Translations under genes and position numbers: made by a program
Part shown: positions 7,110 through 14,474 of the stretch, piece by piece
Layout: each line of letters starts with the position of its first letter
Position numbering within the stretch: position 1 is the stretch's first letter
Assembly: GCA_023458355.1 (NCBI GenBank)
Contig: JAEWZS010000241.1
Span: 1 to 16,784, forward strand
DNA: 16,784 nucleotides
Reading direction: 5' to 3'
Source: Bacillota bacterium
Lineage (GTDB): Bacteria; Bacillota; Clostridia; Christensenellales; CAG-138
Notes under the pieces: model-generated
What the model was told of the DNA's origin: nothing
Databases searched by the model: none
The model's input: only the letters and a program-made list of their open reading frames with translations

Positions 7110-8125
7110 GTGTCGCCGCCAGCGGATGCATTTGTTGAATAATAGGCGAGAATGCCGTCGAATACACCTTTTGCACAAGCGCTTTGGTAGGTATCGCGAT
7201 TCAATCTCACATCGTCACAAGAGTTAGAAAGATAACCCATTTCAATCGTGACGACGGGATTTTGCGACCAGTTGAAGCCGGACTGATTTGATAGTGAAAC
7301 AATGTTTAGGTTCTTTGCACCTGTGGATGCGCAGAAAGCATCCAGAACGCAAACACCAAGCATAAAGCTTTTCTCGTAGATATCGGGGGTCTCAGAAGCT
7401 GAAGGGATGAGTACGGATGCGCCTGTAAGCTTCGCATCAGAAGAATTGTTACAATGAAACCTAATCCAAAAATCTACACCTGCTTTATTCATGACAAGTG
7501 CTCGTTCGGCATTGGATATGTTGACCTCTTGTTCCGTTCGGGTCATGATGACCTGAGCTCCGGCTTTATTAAGCATGTCTTTGAGTTTTAAGGCAATTAA
7601 AAGGTTGATGAGCGACTCCGCGGTACCGGTCTTAACGCCGATTGTGCCGGTACTCATACGGAACTTCAAAAGGGCCGTAACCGGGGAAATGCGTTCAAGC
7701 GCGATATCGGAGGTTGCTTGATGCCCCGGGTCGAGACCGATAATCTTACCTTCAAGCGCATGATTTGAAGCCGATTCTAAGAAAGCAGGCTCGATGGGTA
7801 TAAGAGGCTGTTCTATTAGCGAAGCTACATACGCCTCATAGGTAACAGCACCGAACTCGCCGTCGGGGGAGAGGCCTAATATGGTTTGCAAAGCTTCGAC
7901 GGCTGCACGGGTGTTTTCATCATATAGGCCTGTAATTTCGCCGGAATAAAGGCCGTTGGATTGAAGCTCCGATTGAAGCGATGCGACCTCATCGCCGCTA
8001 TCTCCTAGCGAAAGGGGTTTTTCAGGGTAGGCGGGAAGCGCAAAAGAAACGCCGCTCGTAAATAAGAGCGCCGCCGCCATAACGACCATTAAAATCCTCT
8101 TGTGAGCAATACGCATAAGGTCCAT
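7106..8125 (-). CDS. Secreted N-acetylmuramoyl-L-alanine amidase with peptidoglycan-binding domain
   Basis: This 339-residue protein should cut the bond between muramic acid and the stem peptide in peptidoglycan. A signal peptide spans about residues 1-29. A PG_binding_1 domain follows (about 38-100, LSLGDSGDEVASLQSEL and GLYDENTRAAVEALQ), then an Amidase_3 catalytic domain (about 125-335). The zinc ligands are visible as His135 (LDPGHQ), Glu170 (KTGTAES) and His224 (IRFHCN), with the catalytic Glu295 in VTIEMGYLSN. A start at the second Met (8116) is also possible, because GGATGGA lies 4 nt before it; both starts retain the signal peptide. It is the first gene of a pair with the lipoprotein. 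A CwlD/CwlM-like assignment by name is not justified, but a role in wall turnover or spore cortex handling would fit. Confidence 0.92.
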   Translation of the reverse strand: MDLMRIAHKRILMVVMAAALLFTSGVSFALPAYPEKPLSLGDSGDEVASLQSELQSNGLYSGEITGLYDENTRAAVEALQTILGLSPDGEFGAVTYEAYVASLIEQPLIPIEPAFLESASNHALEGKIIGLDPGHQATSDIALERISPVTALLKFRMSTGTIGVKTGTAESLINLLIALKLKDMLNKAGAQVIMTRTEQEVNISNAERALVMNKAGVDFWIRFHCNNSSDAKLTGASVLIPSASETPDIYEKSFMLGVCVLDAFCASTGAKNLNIVSLSNQSGFNWSQNPVVTIEMGYLSNSCDDVRLNRDTYQSACAKGVFDGILAYYSTNASAGGDT

Positions 8126-8216
8126 CCGAAAATCACTTGAAATACGGGATTATTTTATCATTTTCGGCTAAATTTGTAATGGTTATTTCCATAAACAAAT
8201 TGTGAATGTTGGGTCT

Positions 8217-8222
8217 ATTATA
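8217..8222 (-). promoter_or_regulatory. Probable -10 box for the amidase operon
   Basis: A perfect TATAAT reads on the minus strand at 8222-8217, about 90 nt before the amidase start, in an AT-rich gap between clpC and the amidase gene. No good -35 hexamer is seen 16-18 nt upstream. A second AT-rich TAAAAT lies closer to the gene. Having its own promoter would separate this pair from clpC, after which no clear terminator is visible. Confidence 0.45.
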
Positions 8223-8266
8223 AAATAACACCTTAATCGGTCATGTGTGAGCTTTTTAAACGCATG

Positions 8267-10693
8267 CTATTGTTTTTGGAAAAGAAGTTTTTCACCGTCG
8301 GTGCCTACCAAAATGCTTTCGCCCAGGTCTATGCGGCCGCAGAGAATTTCCTCGCTCAGACTGTCCTCAACCTGCTGCTGTATAGCGCGGCGAAGTGGGC
8401 GTGCGCCATATACGGGATCAAAGCCGGCTTTGGCAAGATATTCAATGGCTTCGTCGGAGAAGGAAAGCTCGATGCCGCGCGATTGCAGGCGCTGCGAAAC
8501 GCTTTCAAGCATCAACTTGGCAATCTCTTTTGCCTGCGCCTGTTCGAGCGGGCGGAAAACAATGATCTCGTCGATGCGGTTCAAAAATTCGGGACGGAAG
8601 GTTTTTTTAAGCTCTGCAAGCATTTCCTCGCGCATGCGTTCATAAGAGGAATCGGGTGTATAGGAGGTGAAGCCCACGGCGGAAGCCTTGTTGAGCTTTT
8701 CTGCGCCGGCGTTGGATGTCATGATGACGACGGTATTTTTAAAATCAACGAGCCTGCCTTTTGAGTCGGTAAGTCTGCCGTCTTCGAGTATCTGCAAGAG
8801 TGCATTGAACACATCGGGATGTGCCTTTTCCAGTTCGTCAAGCAGTACCACGGAATAGGGCTTACGGCGCACACGCTCGGTTAGTTGGCCACCGTCTTCA
8901 TAACCTACGTAACCCGGTGGTGGGCCAAAAAGCTTACTGATGCTGTGTGCTTCCATATATTCGGACATATCGAGTCGTATTAGGGAGTTCTCGTTACCGA
9001 AAAGCGTTTCAGCAAGAGCGCGGCAAAGCTCTGTTTTTCCTACTCCTGTAGGCCCTAAAAACATATAGGAGCCGATGGGACGCTTGGGATCCTTAAGTCC
9101 TGCGCGTGCGCGTCGAATGGCGCGGGAGACGGCAATAACGGCCTCATCTTGCCCAATAACGCGCTCGTGAAGCTTATCTTCCAAATGCATCAACCGCTCG
9201 CTTTCATCCTCGGTAAGCTGTTGTACGGGGATGCCCGTCCATGCGTTCACAACTTCGGCGATATCCTGCTCTGTCACGGTGAATGCAAAGTTTCGCTGCT
9301 TATCCTCCCAATCTTCGCGCATGGAGCGCATACTCGATTTGATCTTGAGCTCTTCATCACGCACAGCGGCAGCGCGTTCAAAGTTCTGGTTATTGACGGC
9401 CTCCTCCTTTTCCTTATACAGTGCTTCCAGCTTGAGTTCCAGCCTCTTTAAATCGGGCGGCTGGCTGAATGCTGTCAAACGCACGCGGCTTGCCGCTTCG
9501 TCCATAATGTCGATGGCTTTATCCGGCAAAAACCTGTCGGGAATATAGCGGGCGGATAGTTCCACGGCGGCTTTGAGCGCGCCGTCGGTGATGCTGGCGC
9601 GATGATGCGCCTCATAACGGTCTCGAAGCCCGTAGAGTATTTTTAAAGCTTCCTCAGGTGTAGGTTCACCTACGGTAACAGGCTGGAAACGGCGTTCGAG
9701 TGCAGCATCCTTTTCAATATGTCGGCGGTACTCATCTAGCGTAGTTGCGCCTACTACCTGTATTTCACCGCGTGCTAGTGCGGGTTTTAAAATGTTGGAG
9801 GCATCGATACTGCCGTTTGTTGCGCCTGCGCCTACGATGGTATGAAGCTCATCGATGAAAAGGATCACATCGCCGCTTTGGCGAAGCTCCTTAATGGTTG
9901 TTTTTAAGCGCTCCTCAAAGTCGCCGCGGTATTTCGCACCTGCTACCATGCCGCTTAAATCGAGGGAAACAAGCCGCTTGCCGCGGAGGGAATCGGGAAT
10001 ATTGCCATTTGAGATGCGCTGCGCGAGTCCCTCTGCTATGGCGCTTTTGCCAACGCCCGGGTCACCCAGAAGTACGGGGTTATTTTTTGTGCGACGGCTT
10101 AATATCTGCAGTATACGTTGTATTTCTGTTTCGCGGCCGATCACGGGATCGAGCATACCTTCGGAGGCTTGTGAAGTGAGATCGACCCCGAACTGGTCGA
10201 GCGCCGGGGTTGCGGAATGCTCGGCCTCAGGCTCAGCGGTGGTTGAATGCTTGTGCTGCGGTGTGTTATCGGGAAGTGCAGACACCACATCGGCAATCGT
10301 TACGCCAAATCCATCGAGCATGCGTGCGGCTGCGCAGTCCTTTTCGCGGAGGATGGCGAGAAGTATGTGTTCGGTGCCTATATAGCTGGTTTTTTGCGTT
10401 TTTGATTCGTACAGGCTCAGCTCCAGCACTTTTTTAGTGGAGGGAGTATAGCCGAAGCTATTGATGAATGTGGGGGCTGAACGCCCTATAAGCGACTCCG
10501 TGCGGAGAATTACGTCGTCTTCGGATACTTTAAGTGCAGCCAATACCTGCGAGGCTGCGCCGTCACGGTCCCGTAAAATGCCTATGAGCAGGTGTTCGGT
10601 ACCTACATGGTTATGACCCATTTCCTTTGCGCTGTCCTGCGCGTAGGCGAGCGCACGCTTGGCACCTTCGGTGAACCTGTCCAAAAAATCCAT
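8267..10693 (-). CDS. clpC: ClpC-type AAA+ unfoldase
   Basis: This 808-residue Hsp100 ATPase should unfold proteins and feed them to ClpP. Two Clp_N repeats span about residues 1-145. NBD1 has Walker A GDPGVGKS (210-217) and Walker B VILFIDE (276-282). A UVR-type linker (417-452, KLEALYKEKEEAVNNQNFER) marks it as ClpC rather than ClpA or ClpB. NBD2 has Walker A GPTGVGKT (547-554) and VVLLDE (615-620). A VGF tripeptide near 673 sits where the ClpP-binding loop is expected. I chose the ATG at 10691-10693 because a GAGGGGAG site lies just upstream and the protein then begins MDFLDRFTEGAKRAL like other ClpC. A longer frame to 10750 would run through the promoter. No ctsR, mcsA or mcsB lies beside it, unlike in Bacillus. 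Confidence 0.95.
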   Translation of the reverse strand: MDFLDRFTEGAKRALAYAQDSAKEMGHNHVGTEHLLIGILRDRDGAASQVLAALKVSEDDVILRTESLIGRSAPTFINSFGYTPSTKKVLELSLYESKTQKTSYIGTEHILLAILREKDCAAARMLDGFGVTIADVVSALPDNTPQHKHSTTAEPEAEHSATPALDQFGVDLTSQASEGMLDPVIGRETEIQRILQILSRRTKNNPVLLGDPGVGKSAIAEGLAQRISNGNIPDSLRGKRLVSLDLSGMVAGAKYRGDFEERLKTTIKELRQSGDVILFIDELHTIVGAGATNGSIDASNILKPALARGEIQVVGATTLDEYRRHIEKDAALERRFQPVTVGEPTPEEALKILYGLRDRYEAHHRASITDGALKAAVELSARYIPDRFLPDKAIDIMDEAASRVRLTAFSQPPDLKRLELKLEALYKEKEEAVNNQNFERAAAVRDEELKIKSSMRSMREDWEDKQRNFAFTVTEQDIAEVVNAWTGIPVQQLTEDESERLMHLEDKLHERVIGQDEAVIAVSRAIRRARAGLKDPKRPIGSYMFLGPTGVGKTELCRALAETLFGNENSLIRLDMSEYMEAHSISKLFGPPPGYVGYEDGGQLTERVRRKPYSVVLLDELEKAHPDVFNALLQILEDGRLTDSKGRLVDFKNTVVIMTSNAGAEKLNKASAVGFTSYTPDSSYERMREEMLAELKKTFRPEFLNRIDEIIVFRPLEQAQAKEIAKLMLESVSQRLQSRGIELSFSDEAIEYLAKAGFDPVYGARPLRRAIQQQVEDSLSEEILCGRIDLGESILVGTDGEKLLFQKQ

Positions 10694-10721
10694 AACGACT
10701 CTCCCCTCTAATGTTCCTTCC

Positions 10722-10750
10722 ATTTTACAGCAAAAAATGCATACGGGCAA
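10722..10750 (-). promoter_or_regulatory. SigA-type promoter of clpC
   Basis: On the minus strand TTGCCC (10750-10745) and TAAAAT (10727-10722) are separated by 17 nt and lie 29-57 nt before the chosen clpC start. The arrangement fits a vegetative promoter. No convincing CtsR direct repeat (GGTCAAA-type) or CIRCE inverted repeat was seen around it. Confidence 0.6.
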
Positions 10751-10778
10751 TTGAAGTATATCGAAACTCCTTAAGCTT

Positions 10779-10809
10779 TTGAGCCATTTTCCGCTTTTTA
10801 TGGTAGAAT
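10779..10809 (+). promoter_or_regulatory. Possible extended -10 promoter for the desulfurase-thiI operon
   Basis: TTGAGC (10779-10784) and TAGAAT (10804-10809) are 19 nt apart, and TGG immediately before the -10 gives an extended -10. Transcription would start near 10816 and leave a leader of about 110 nt before the desulfurase gene. The spacing is long, and AT-rich boxes nearer the gene (TATACA at about 10905) are alternatives. Confidence 0.4.
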
Positions 10810-10853
10810 AGCGGAGAGAATACCGTAGCGCTTAAATTGCTGAGGACGGCTTT

Positions 10854-10892
10854 ATGACAAAATACATATACATAGGTATGGGAGTAGACTAA
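10854..10892 (+). CDS. Possible 12-residue leader peptide upstream of the desulfurase gene
   Basis: ATG at 10854 opens a 12-codon frame (MTKYIYIGMGVD) ending with TAA at 10890-10892. A GAGGA site at 10842-10846 lies 7 nt before the ATG, which is good placement. It lies within the proposed leader of the cysteine desulfurase-thiI operon, 32 nt before the desulfurase ATG. It contains no cysteine, so simple cysteine-dependent attenuation is not suggested. A frame this short can arise by chance. Confidence 0.25.
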   Translation: MTKYIYIGMGVD

Positions 10893-10924
10893 GTACTCTT
10901 AAAGTATACATTGGAGTGAAGGTT

Positions 10925-12064
10925 ATGATTTATTTAGATAACAGCGCGACTACGCGAGCATTTGACGTGGCAGCGGAAGCCGTGAACCGATATATGTTAG
11001 AGAGCTTTTTTAACCCTGCCGCAGCCTATTCGCCGGCCGTAGCAGCGGAGCGAGATGTAGAATCAGCACGCGAAAGATTTGCCGGTGTTTTAAAGGCTTT
11101 GCCTGAGGAAATACTGTTTACCTCGGGTGCAACAGAAAGCAACAATATGGCTATTTTAGGTTCGCTTCGCGCCATGCGCGGCGGCGGGCGTGTGATTGTG
11201 AGTGCAGTGGAGCATCCGTCTGTGTACGAGTGTATGAGGACGTTAAGCCGTGCCTATGAGGTTGTAGATGTCGGCGTAGATCACCTCGGACAGCTCGATA
11301 TGGATCACCTCAACACGCTTTTAACACCCGATACGCTTTTGGTTTCGGTGATGCAGGTGAATAATGAGGTAGGGACTGTCAACGATATGGAGTCGGTCTA
11401 TAAGCTTGTTAAGCGAAAGGCGCCTCAGGCAGTGGTGCATTGTGACGGTGTACAAGGATTTTTAAAGGTTCCGTTCGATGCCAAAAACGTGGATCTTTAC
11501 AGCGTGAGTGCACATAAGTTTCATGGCCCAAAGGGTGTCGGAGCACTTTATGTAAAAAAAGGACTTCGTTTTGCCGGAGGACAATCGGGCGGTGGACAGG
11601 AAAAAAACCTGCGTTCCGGTACGCTCAATACGCCGGGCATCATGGGTATGGATGCGTCGCTACAATTCTATCTGAAAAACCTTGCGCGGTTCACCGATTC
11701 CATGTATGCTTGCAAGCGGAGGCTCGCGGAGCGTTTATCGGCACTCCCGCAGGTCGTTCTCAACGGGCCGCCAATAGAGGAGAGCGTACCGCACATTTTA
11801 AACGCATCGTTTTTAGGTGTTCGCGGTGAGGTGCTGCTGCACGCATTGGAGGCTATGGAGATATACGTATCCACAGGCTCCGCATGTGCCGCGCATAAGG
11901 CCGGCAAAAACCGAATTCTCAATGCTATGGGCATTGTTGGCGAACGTCAGGAAGGCGCGATACGTTTTAGCTTTTCTCCCATGAATACGTTAGCTGAGAT
12001 GGATGCCACCGCAGCTGCTATAAAAGAGATTTTGCCCACACTCAGGCGTTACACAAGAAGATAA
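10925..12064 (+). CDS. Cysteine desulfurase (NifS/IscS class), sulfur donor for ThiI
   Basis: This 379-residue PLP enzyme should convert cysteine to alanine and hold the sulfur as a persulfide. The start is taken as the ATG at 10925, preceded by GGAG at 10913-10916 and giving the typical MIYLDNSATT N-terminus. A GTG at 10916 lacks a ribosome site. Key residues are visible: His97 (VEHPS), Asp174 (HCDGVQ), the PLP lysine Lys198 (SAHKFHGPKG) and the persulfide-forming Cys321 in the STGSACAAHK loop. It is followed 17 nt later by thiI. In Firmicutes a dedicated desulfurase next to thiI supplies sulfur for tRNA 4-thiouridine, and context supports that role here. A general Fe-S role cannot be excluded, but no iscU-like scaffold lies beside it. 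Confidence 0.95.
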   Translation: MIYLDNSATTRAFDVAAEAVNRYMLESFFNPAAAYSPAVAAERDVESARERFAGVLKALPEEILFTSGATESNNMAILGSLRAMRGGGRVIVSAVEHPSVYECMRTLSRAYEVVDVGVDHLGQLDMDHLNTLLTPDTLLVSVMQVNNEVGTVNDMESVYKLVKRKAPQAVVHCDGVQGFLKVPFDAKNVDLYSVSAHKFHGPKGVGALYVKKGLRFAGGQSGGGQEKNLRSGTLNTPGIMGMDASLQFYLKNLARFTDSMYACKRRLAERLSALPQVVLNGPPIEESVPHILNASFLGVRGEVLLHALEAMEIYVSTGSACAAHKAGKNRILNAMGIVGERQEGAIRFSFSPMNTLAEMDATAAAIKEILPTLRRYTRR

Positions 12065-12081
12065 ATTATTTTGGAGGCACC

Positions 12082-13251
12082 ATGGAAAAAGTACTCCTCA
12101 TTCGCTATGCGGAGATCCACCTTAAGGGATTGAACAAACCATTTTTTGAGCGAAAGCTTTTGCAGCGTATTAACGGTGCCCTTGTCGGAACCGGAGCTTC
12201 CTCACGTTACGAGCAGGGGCGCATCTACGTGCGCGGCCTTAAAGATACCGATGAAGAAAGCGTAATCAATAAGCTCCAAAAGGTATTCGGTATTCACTCC
12301 GTGAGTCCGGCGCTTTCGGTTAACAAGGACATGAATACAATCTTGTATGCGGCAAAGACGCTTGTGGAACCTGCGCTTGAGGGTAAAGAACGGTTGAGTT
12401 TCAAGGTGCTTGCACGGCGCGGCGATAAACGATTTCCGCTCGACTCACAAGAAATTTGCCGCGAGCTCGGGCATCTCATTTTGGAGGAGTACCCCGAAAG
12501 GCTTTATGTGGATGTGCACGCGCCTGCCTTAAAGGTTACCGTGGAGGTGCGCGACAGCGCTTATGTATACTGTGAGGAAATTCCGTGTGCAGGTGGTATG
12601 CCTACTGGTACTGCCGGCAGAGCGGCGCTTCTCATATCGGGTGGAATTGACAGCCCTGTAGCGGGCTACCTTATGGCAAAGCGCGGGCTTGAACTATCCG
12701 CCGTACATTTTTACAGTTATCCTTACACAAGTGAGCGAGCTCGCGATAAAGTGGTCGCGCTTACAAAGCTTTTAAGTGAATACTCAGGGGAAGTTAAGCT
12801 GCATTTGGTTCCGTTTACAAAAATACAGCTAGCTATCTACGATCAATGCCCGCCCAAGGAAACTACGGTTATCATGAGAAGACTCATGATGAAAATCGCA
12901 GAAACCATCGCCGAAAAAGACGGCGCACTGGCTCTCATCACAGGAGAAGCGCTGGGACAGGTAGCGAGTCAAACGCTCGAAAGCTTATGCGCTACCGACG
13001 ATGCGGTGCATATGCCGGTATTTCGCCCGCTCATCGGCTTCGATAAGGACGAGATTGTTACAATTGCAAAAAAGATCAATACCTTTGAAACCTCTATATT
13101 GCCCTATGAAGATTGCTGTACTGTGTTTGTCCCGGAGCACCCTGTGACAAAGCCAACTGTAACGGGAATAAGAAAGAGCGAAGCTAATGTTGATTTTACA
13201 GCCATGATCATAGAAGCTTTGGAAAACACAGAGGTAGTGACGGTTATTTAA
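12082..13251 (+). CDS. thiI: tRNA 4-thiouridine synthase ThiI (no rhodanese domain)
   Basis: This 389-residue protein should adenylate uridine 8 in tRNA and insert sulfur to give 4-thiouridine, and may also serve thiazole synthesis. The N-terminal ferredoxin-like and THUMP regions (about 1-165) precede the PP-loop ATPase with SGGIDSP at 186-192. Further conserved blocks are ALITGEALGQVASQT and EDCCTVFVPEHPVTKP. The protein stops where the E. coli enzyme would continue with a rhodanese domain carrying the sulfur-transfer cysteine. The short form is normal in Firmicutes and is thought to receive sulfur directly from the neighbouring desulfurase. A GGAGG site lies 5 nt before the ATG. No terminator is visible after the stop. 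Confidence 0.96.
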   Translation: MEKVLLIRYAEIHLKGLNKPFFERKLLQRINGALVGTGASSRYEQGRIYVRGLKDTDEESVINKLQKVFGIHSVSPALSVNKDMNTILYAAKTLVEPALEGKERLSFKVLARRGDKRFPLDSQEICRELGHLILEEYPERLYVDVHAPALKVTVEVRDSAYVYCEEIPCAGGMPTGTAGRAALLISGGIDSPVAGYLMAKRGLELSAVHFYSYPYTSERARDKVVALTKLLSEYSGEVKLHLVPFTKIQLAIYDQCPPKETTVIMRRLMMKIAETIAEKDGALALITGEALGQVASQTLESLCATDDAVHMPVFRPLIGFDKDEIVTIAKKINTFETSILPYEDCCTVFVPEHPVTKPTVTGIRKSEANVDFTAMIIEALENTEVVTVI

Positions 13252-13282
13252 CGCTTTGTTCATACGAATACCTGCTCCTTTA

Positions 13283-13291
13283 TGTTATAAT
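13283..13291 (+). promoter_or_regulatory. Extended -10 promoter of the DUF3298-like lipoprotein gene
   Basis: TGT-TATAAT at 13283-13291 is a perfect -10 with the TGn extension, 34 nt before the lipoprotein ATG. No -35 hexamer is evident at the usual distance, which extended -10 promoters tolerate. It suggests that this unit is transcribed separately from thiI. Confidence 0.6.
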
Positions 13292-13324
13292 TTGGGGGAA
13301 TAAGGTTAGTAAGGAGGAGCTTAT

Positions 13325-14146
13325 ATGAAGCGCGCATGGGCCACTAAGGCGGGTATGTTGATATGCGTGTTTGGAGCACTCCTTTTTAGCGCCTGCTCAA
13401 GCGGCGAGGACGATGTTAAACTCCATACGGATGCGGTCCGTATTTCGCCCGGCGTTACGCCGCAAAGCACGCCTATACCGCCACTTTACATTACACGCAG
13501 CGTAATCTCCAACGACGAAGGCGTCATGCTTTATCCGCATATCGAAGGTGAAAATGCGGATAAAATTAACGCTTCCATTCATCAAGACGTTATGAACTGC
13601 GTGAAAGAAAGCGATGTGCAGGTATTCACGACATACATGATCACCAACAACAGCAACGGCATTCTGTCCGCTGTGCTCGAGGTGAAAGACCTTGATACGA
13701 GTGAGCCCATAGATATAATCTCCTTAAACTACGATGTTACGACGGGCGAAAAACTCTCCATTGCGGATAATTTTGATGCTGAAAACGACAGATGGCGGCG
13801 CGTGCTGCCCGATATCGTTACCATACAAGCGAAAAACAATGGGCTTACGCTCCTTTGCGAAGTGATGCCCATGGAGGATAGGCAGCTTTACTATATATCC
13901 GGAAATGAACTTGTGTTGATGTATCGCCAGTACGAGATTACCACCTATGTAGATCCTGCACCGCAATTTGCCATTCCCGTTACCGAGATTCAAGCATTTT
14001 TGCCTGAGGGTAGCCCTCTGACGCGGCTAATAGGCGCAAAACCCATGGAAGCCGAGCTTATTGAACCTACACCGCAAGAAACGATTCTTGCACAAGACGC
14101 AGAAGTTGAGGCAACGCCATCCACGCAGGGAGGCAAGGGAAAATGA
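13325..14146 (+). CDS. Lipoprotein with DUF4163/DUF3298-like domain
   Basis: This 273-residue protein begins with a signal ending LLFSACSS, so Cys24 is the likely lipidated residue, and continues into a Pro/Thr spacer (PGVTPQSTPIPP). The body from about residue 50 to 235 resembles the DUF4163 plus DUF3298 pair found in the extracellular parts of RsiV-type anti-sigma factors and PdaC-type deacetylases. The clues are NADKINASIHQDV near the start and YYISGNELVLMYRQYEIT...PQFAIPVTEI near the end. There is no transmembrane anti-sigma domain and no deacetylase domain, so it is a stand-alone version. The C-terminus is again Pro/Thr/Glu-rich. A strong GGAGGAG site precedes the ATG. Its stop overlaps the next start (ATGA, 14143-14146). 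In RsiV this domain binds lysozyme; whether this protein does so is unknown. Confidence 0.75.
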   Translation: MKRAWATKAGMLICVFGALLFSACSSGEDDVKLHTDAVRISPGVTPQSTPIPPLYITRSVISNDEGVMLYPHIEGENADKINASIHQDVMNCVKESDVQVFTTYMITNNSNGILSAVLEVKDLDTSEPIDIISLNYDVTTGEKLSIADNFDAENDRWRRVLPDIVTIQAKNNGLTLLCEVMPMEDRQLYYISGNELVLMYRQYEITTYVDPAPQFAIPVTEIQAFLPEGSPLTRLIGAKPMEAELIEPTPQETILAQDAEVEATPSTQGGKGK

Positions 14147-14349
14147 GATGCTCCTGCAGGCTTTGCGGCGTCTATATGGTACAGTCCGAGCGCGGGCTTG
14201 AGAGCGGATGCCGCTGCCCCGAATGTTTGAACACCTGTAATGACTGCATGGGTACCGCACAAAAACCACTTACGGCTGAGGAGTTGAGAAGCCGAGAAGC
14301 GCTCTTAGTTGCATTTCAATACAACGAGGAAAATGCAAGTCAGCAATGA
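14143..14349 (+). CDS. 68-residue 8-cysteine mini-protein, putative zinc ribbon
   Basis: This short protein has eight cysteines within its first 35 residues: Cys3, 5 and 8, then Cys23, 25, 28, 32 and 35. They are arranged as CxCxxC, a 14-residue gap, and CxCxxCxxxCxxC. That pattern suggests binding of one or two zinc ions, or less likely an Fe-S cluster. The rest (about 43-68) is charged and probably helical. There is no signal peptide, so it should be cytoplasmic, unlike the lipoprotein it is coupled to by an ATGA overlap. I recognise no named family. It resembles small flagellar-operon-type or regulatory zinc ribbons only in cysteine spacing. A terminator follows 25 nt after the stop. Confidence 0.7.
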   Translation: MRCSCRLCGVYMVQSERGLESGCRCPECLNTCNDCMGTAQKPLTAEELRSREALLVAFQYNEENASQQ

Positions 14350-14374
14350 AAAGGAAAATATTTTATGCTAAAAT

Positions 14375-14406
14375 AAACAAGGGCAGAAGTTCCGCCCTTG
14401 TTTTTT
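14375..14406. terminator. Bidirectional intrinsic terminator
   Basis: The arms AAACAAGGGC (14375-14384) and GCCCTTGTTT (14394-14403) are perfect, with T continuing to 14406. On the opposite strand the stem is followed by TTTATTTT. It closes the lipoprotein/zinc-ribbon unit on the plus strand and can also stop the convergent spore-coat transcript. Confidence 0.85.
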
Positions 14407-14416
14407 GATAGCTATT

Positions 14417-14474
14417 GGAGTTTCTCCTTTCATACAAGTGGCAGCAGCCACTATTGGTGAAAGGCGGAGCCTTT
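14417..14474. repeat. Composite hairpin with GGA triloop between terminator and spore-coat gene
   Basis: GGAG/TTT/CTCC (14417-14427) is followed by AGTGGC/AGCA/GCCACT (14437-14452) and AAAGGC/GGA/GCCTTT (14460-14474). CTCC and TTTCA at 14424-14432 can also pair with TGAAAGG...GGAG at 14458-14469 across the middle hairpin. The last stem overlaps the end of the coat gene by two bases. The arm-GNA-arm layout matches the cluster near 4369-4583. Confidence 0.6.

Noticed and set aside
7110..7178. Longer N-terminus of the hypothetical lipoprotein
   Set aside because: It lies entirely inside the amidase gene and would place a Cys/Arg-rich tail before a clear lipoprotein signal peptide. The coupled ATG at 7109 explains the data better.
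8243..10437. Long open frames on the plus strand opposite clpC
   Set aside because: They are antisense shadows of a highly conserved coding region, are rich in Cys/Ser/Arg and have no ribosome sites.
10694..10750. Longer N-terminus of ClpC
   Set aside because: The extension coincides with the -35/-10 boxes and the ribosome site, and ClpC proteins start at the MDFLDRF position.
10890..10911. Operator for a cysteine or Fe-S regulator (ACTAAGTACTCTTAAAGT region)
   Set aside because: The symmetry is imperfect, needs a bulge, and matches no regulator consensus I know.
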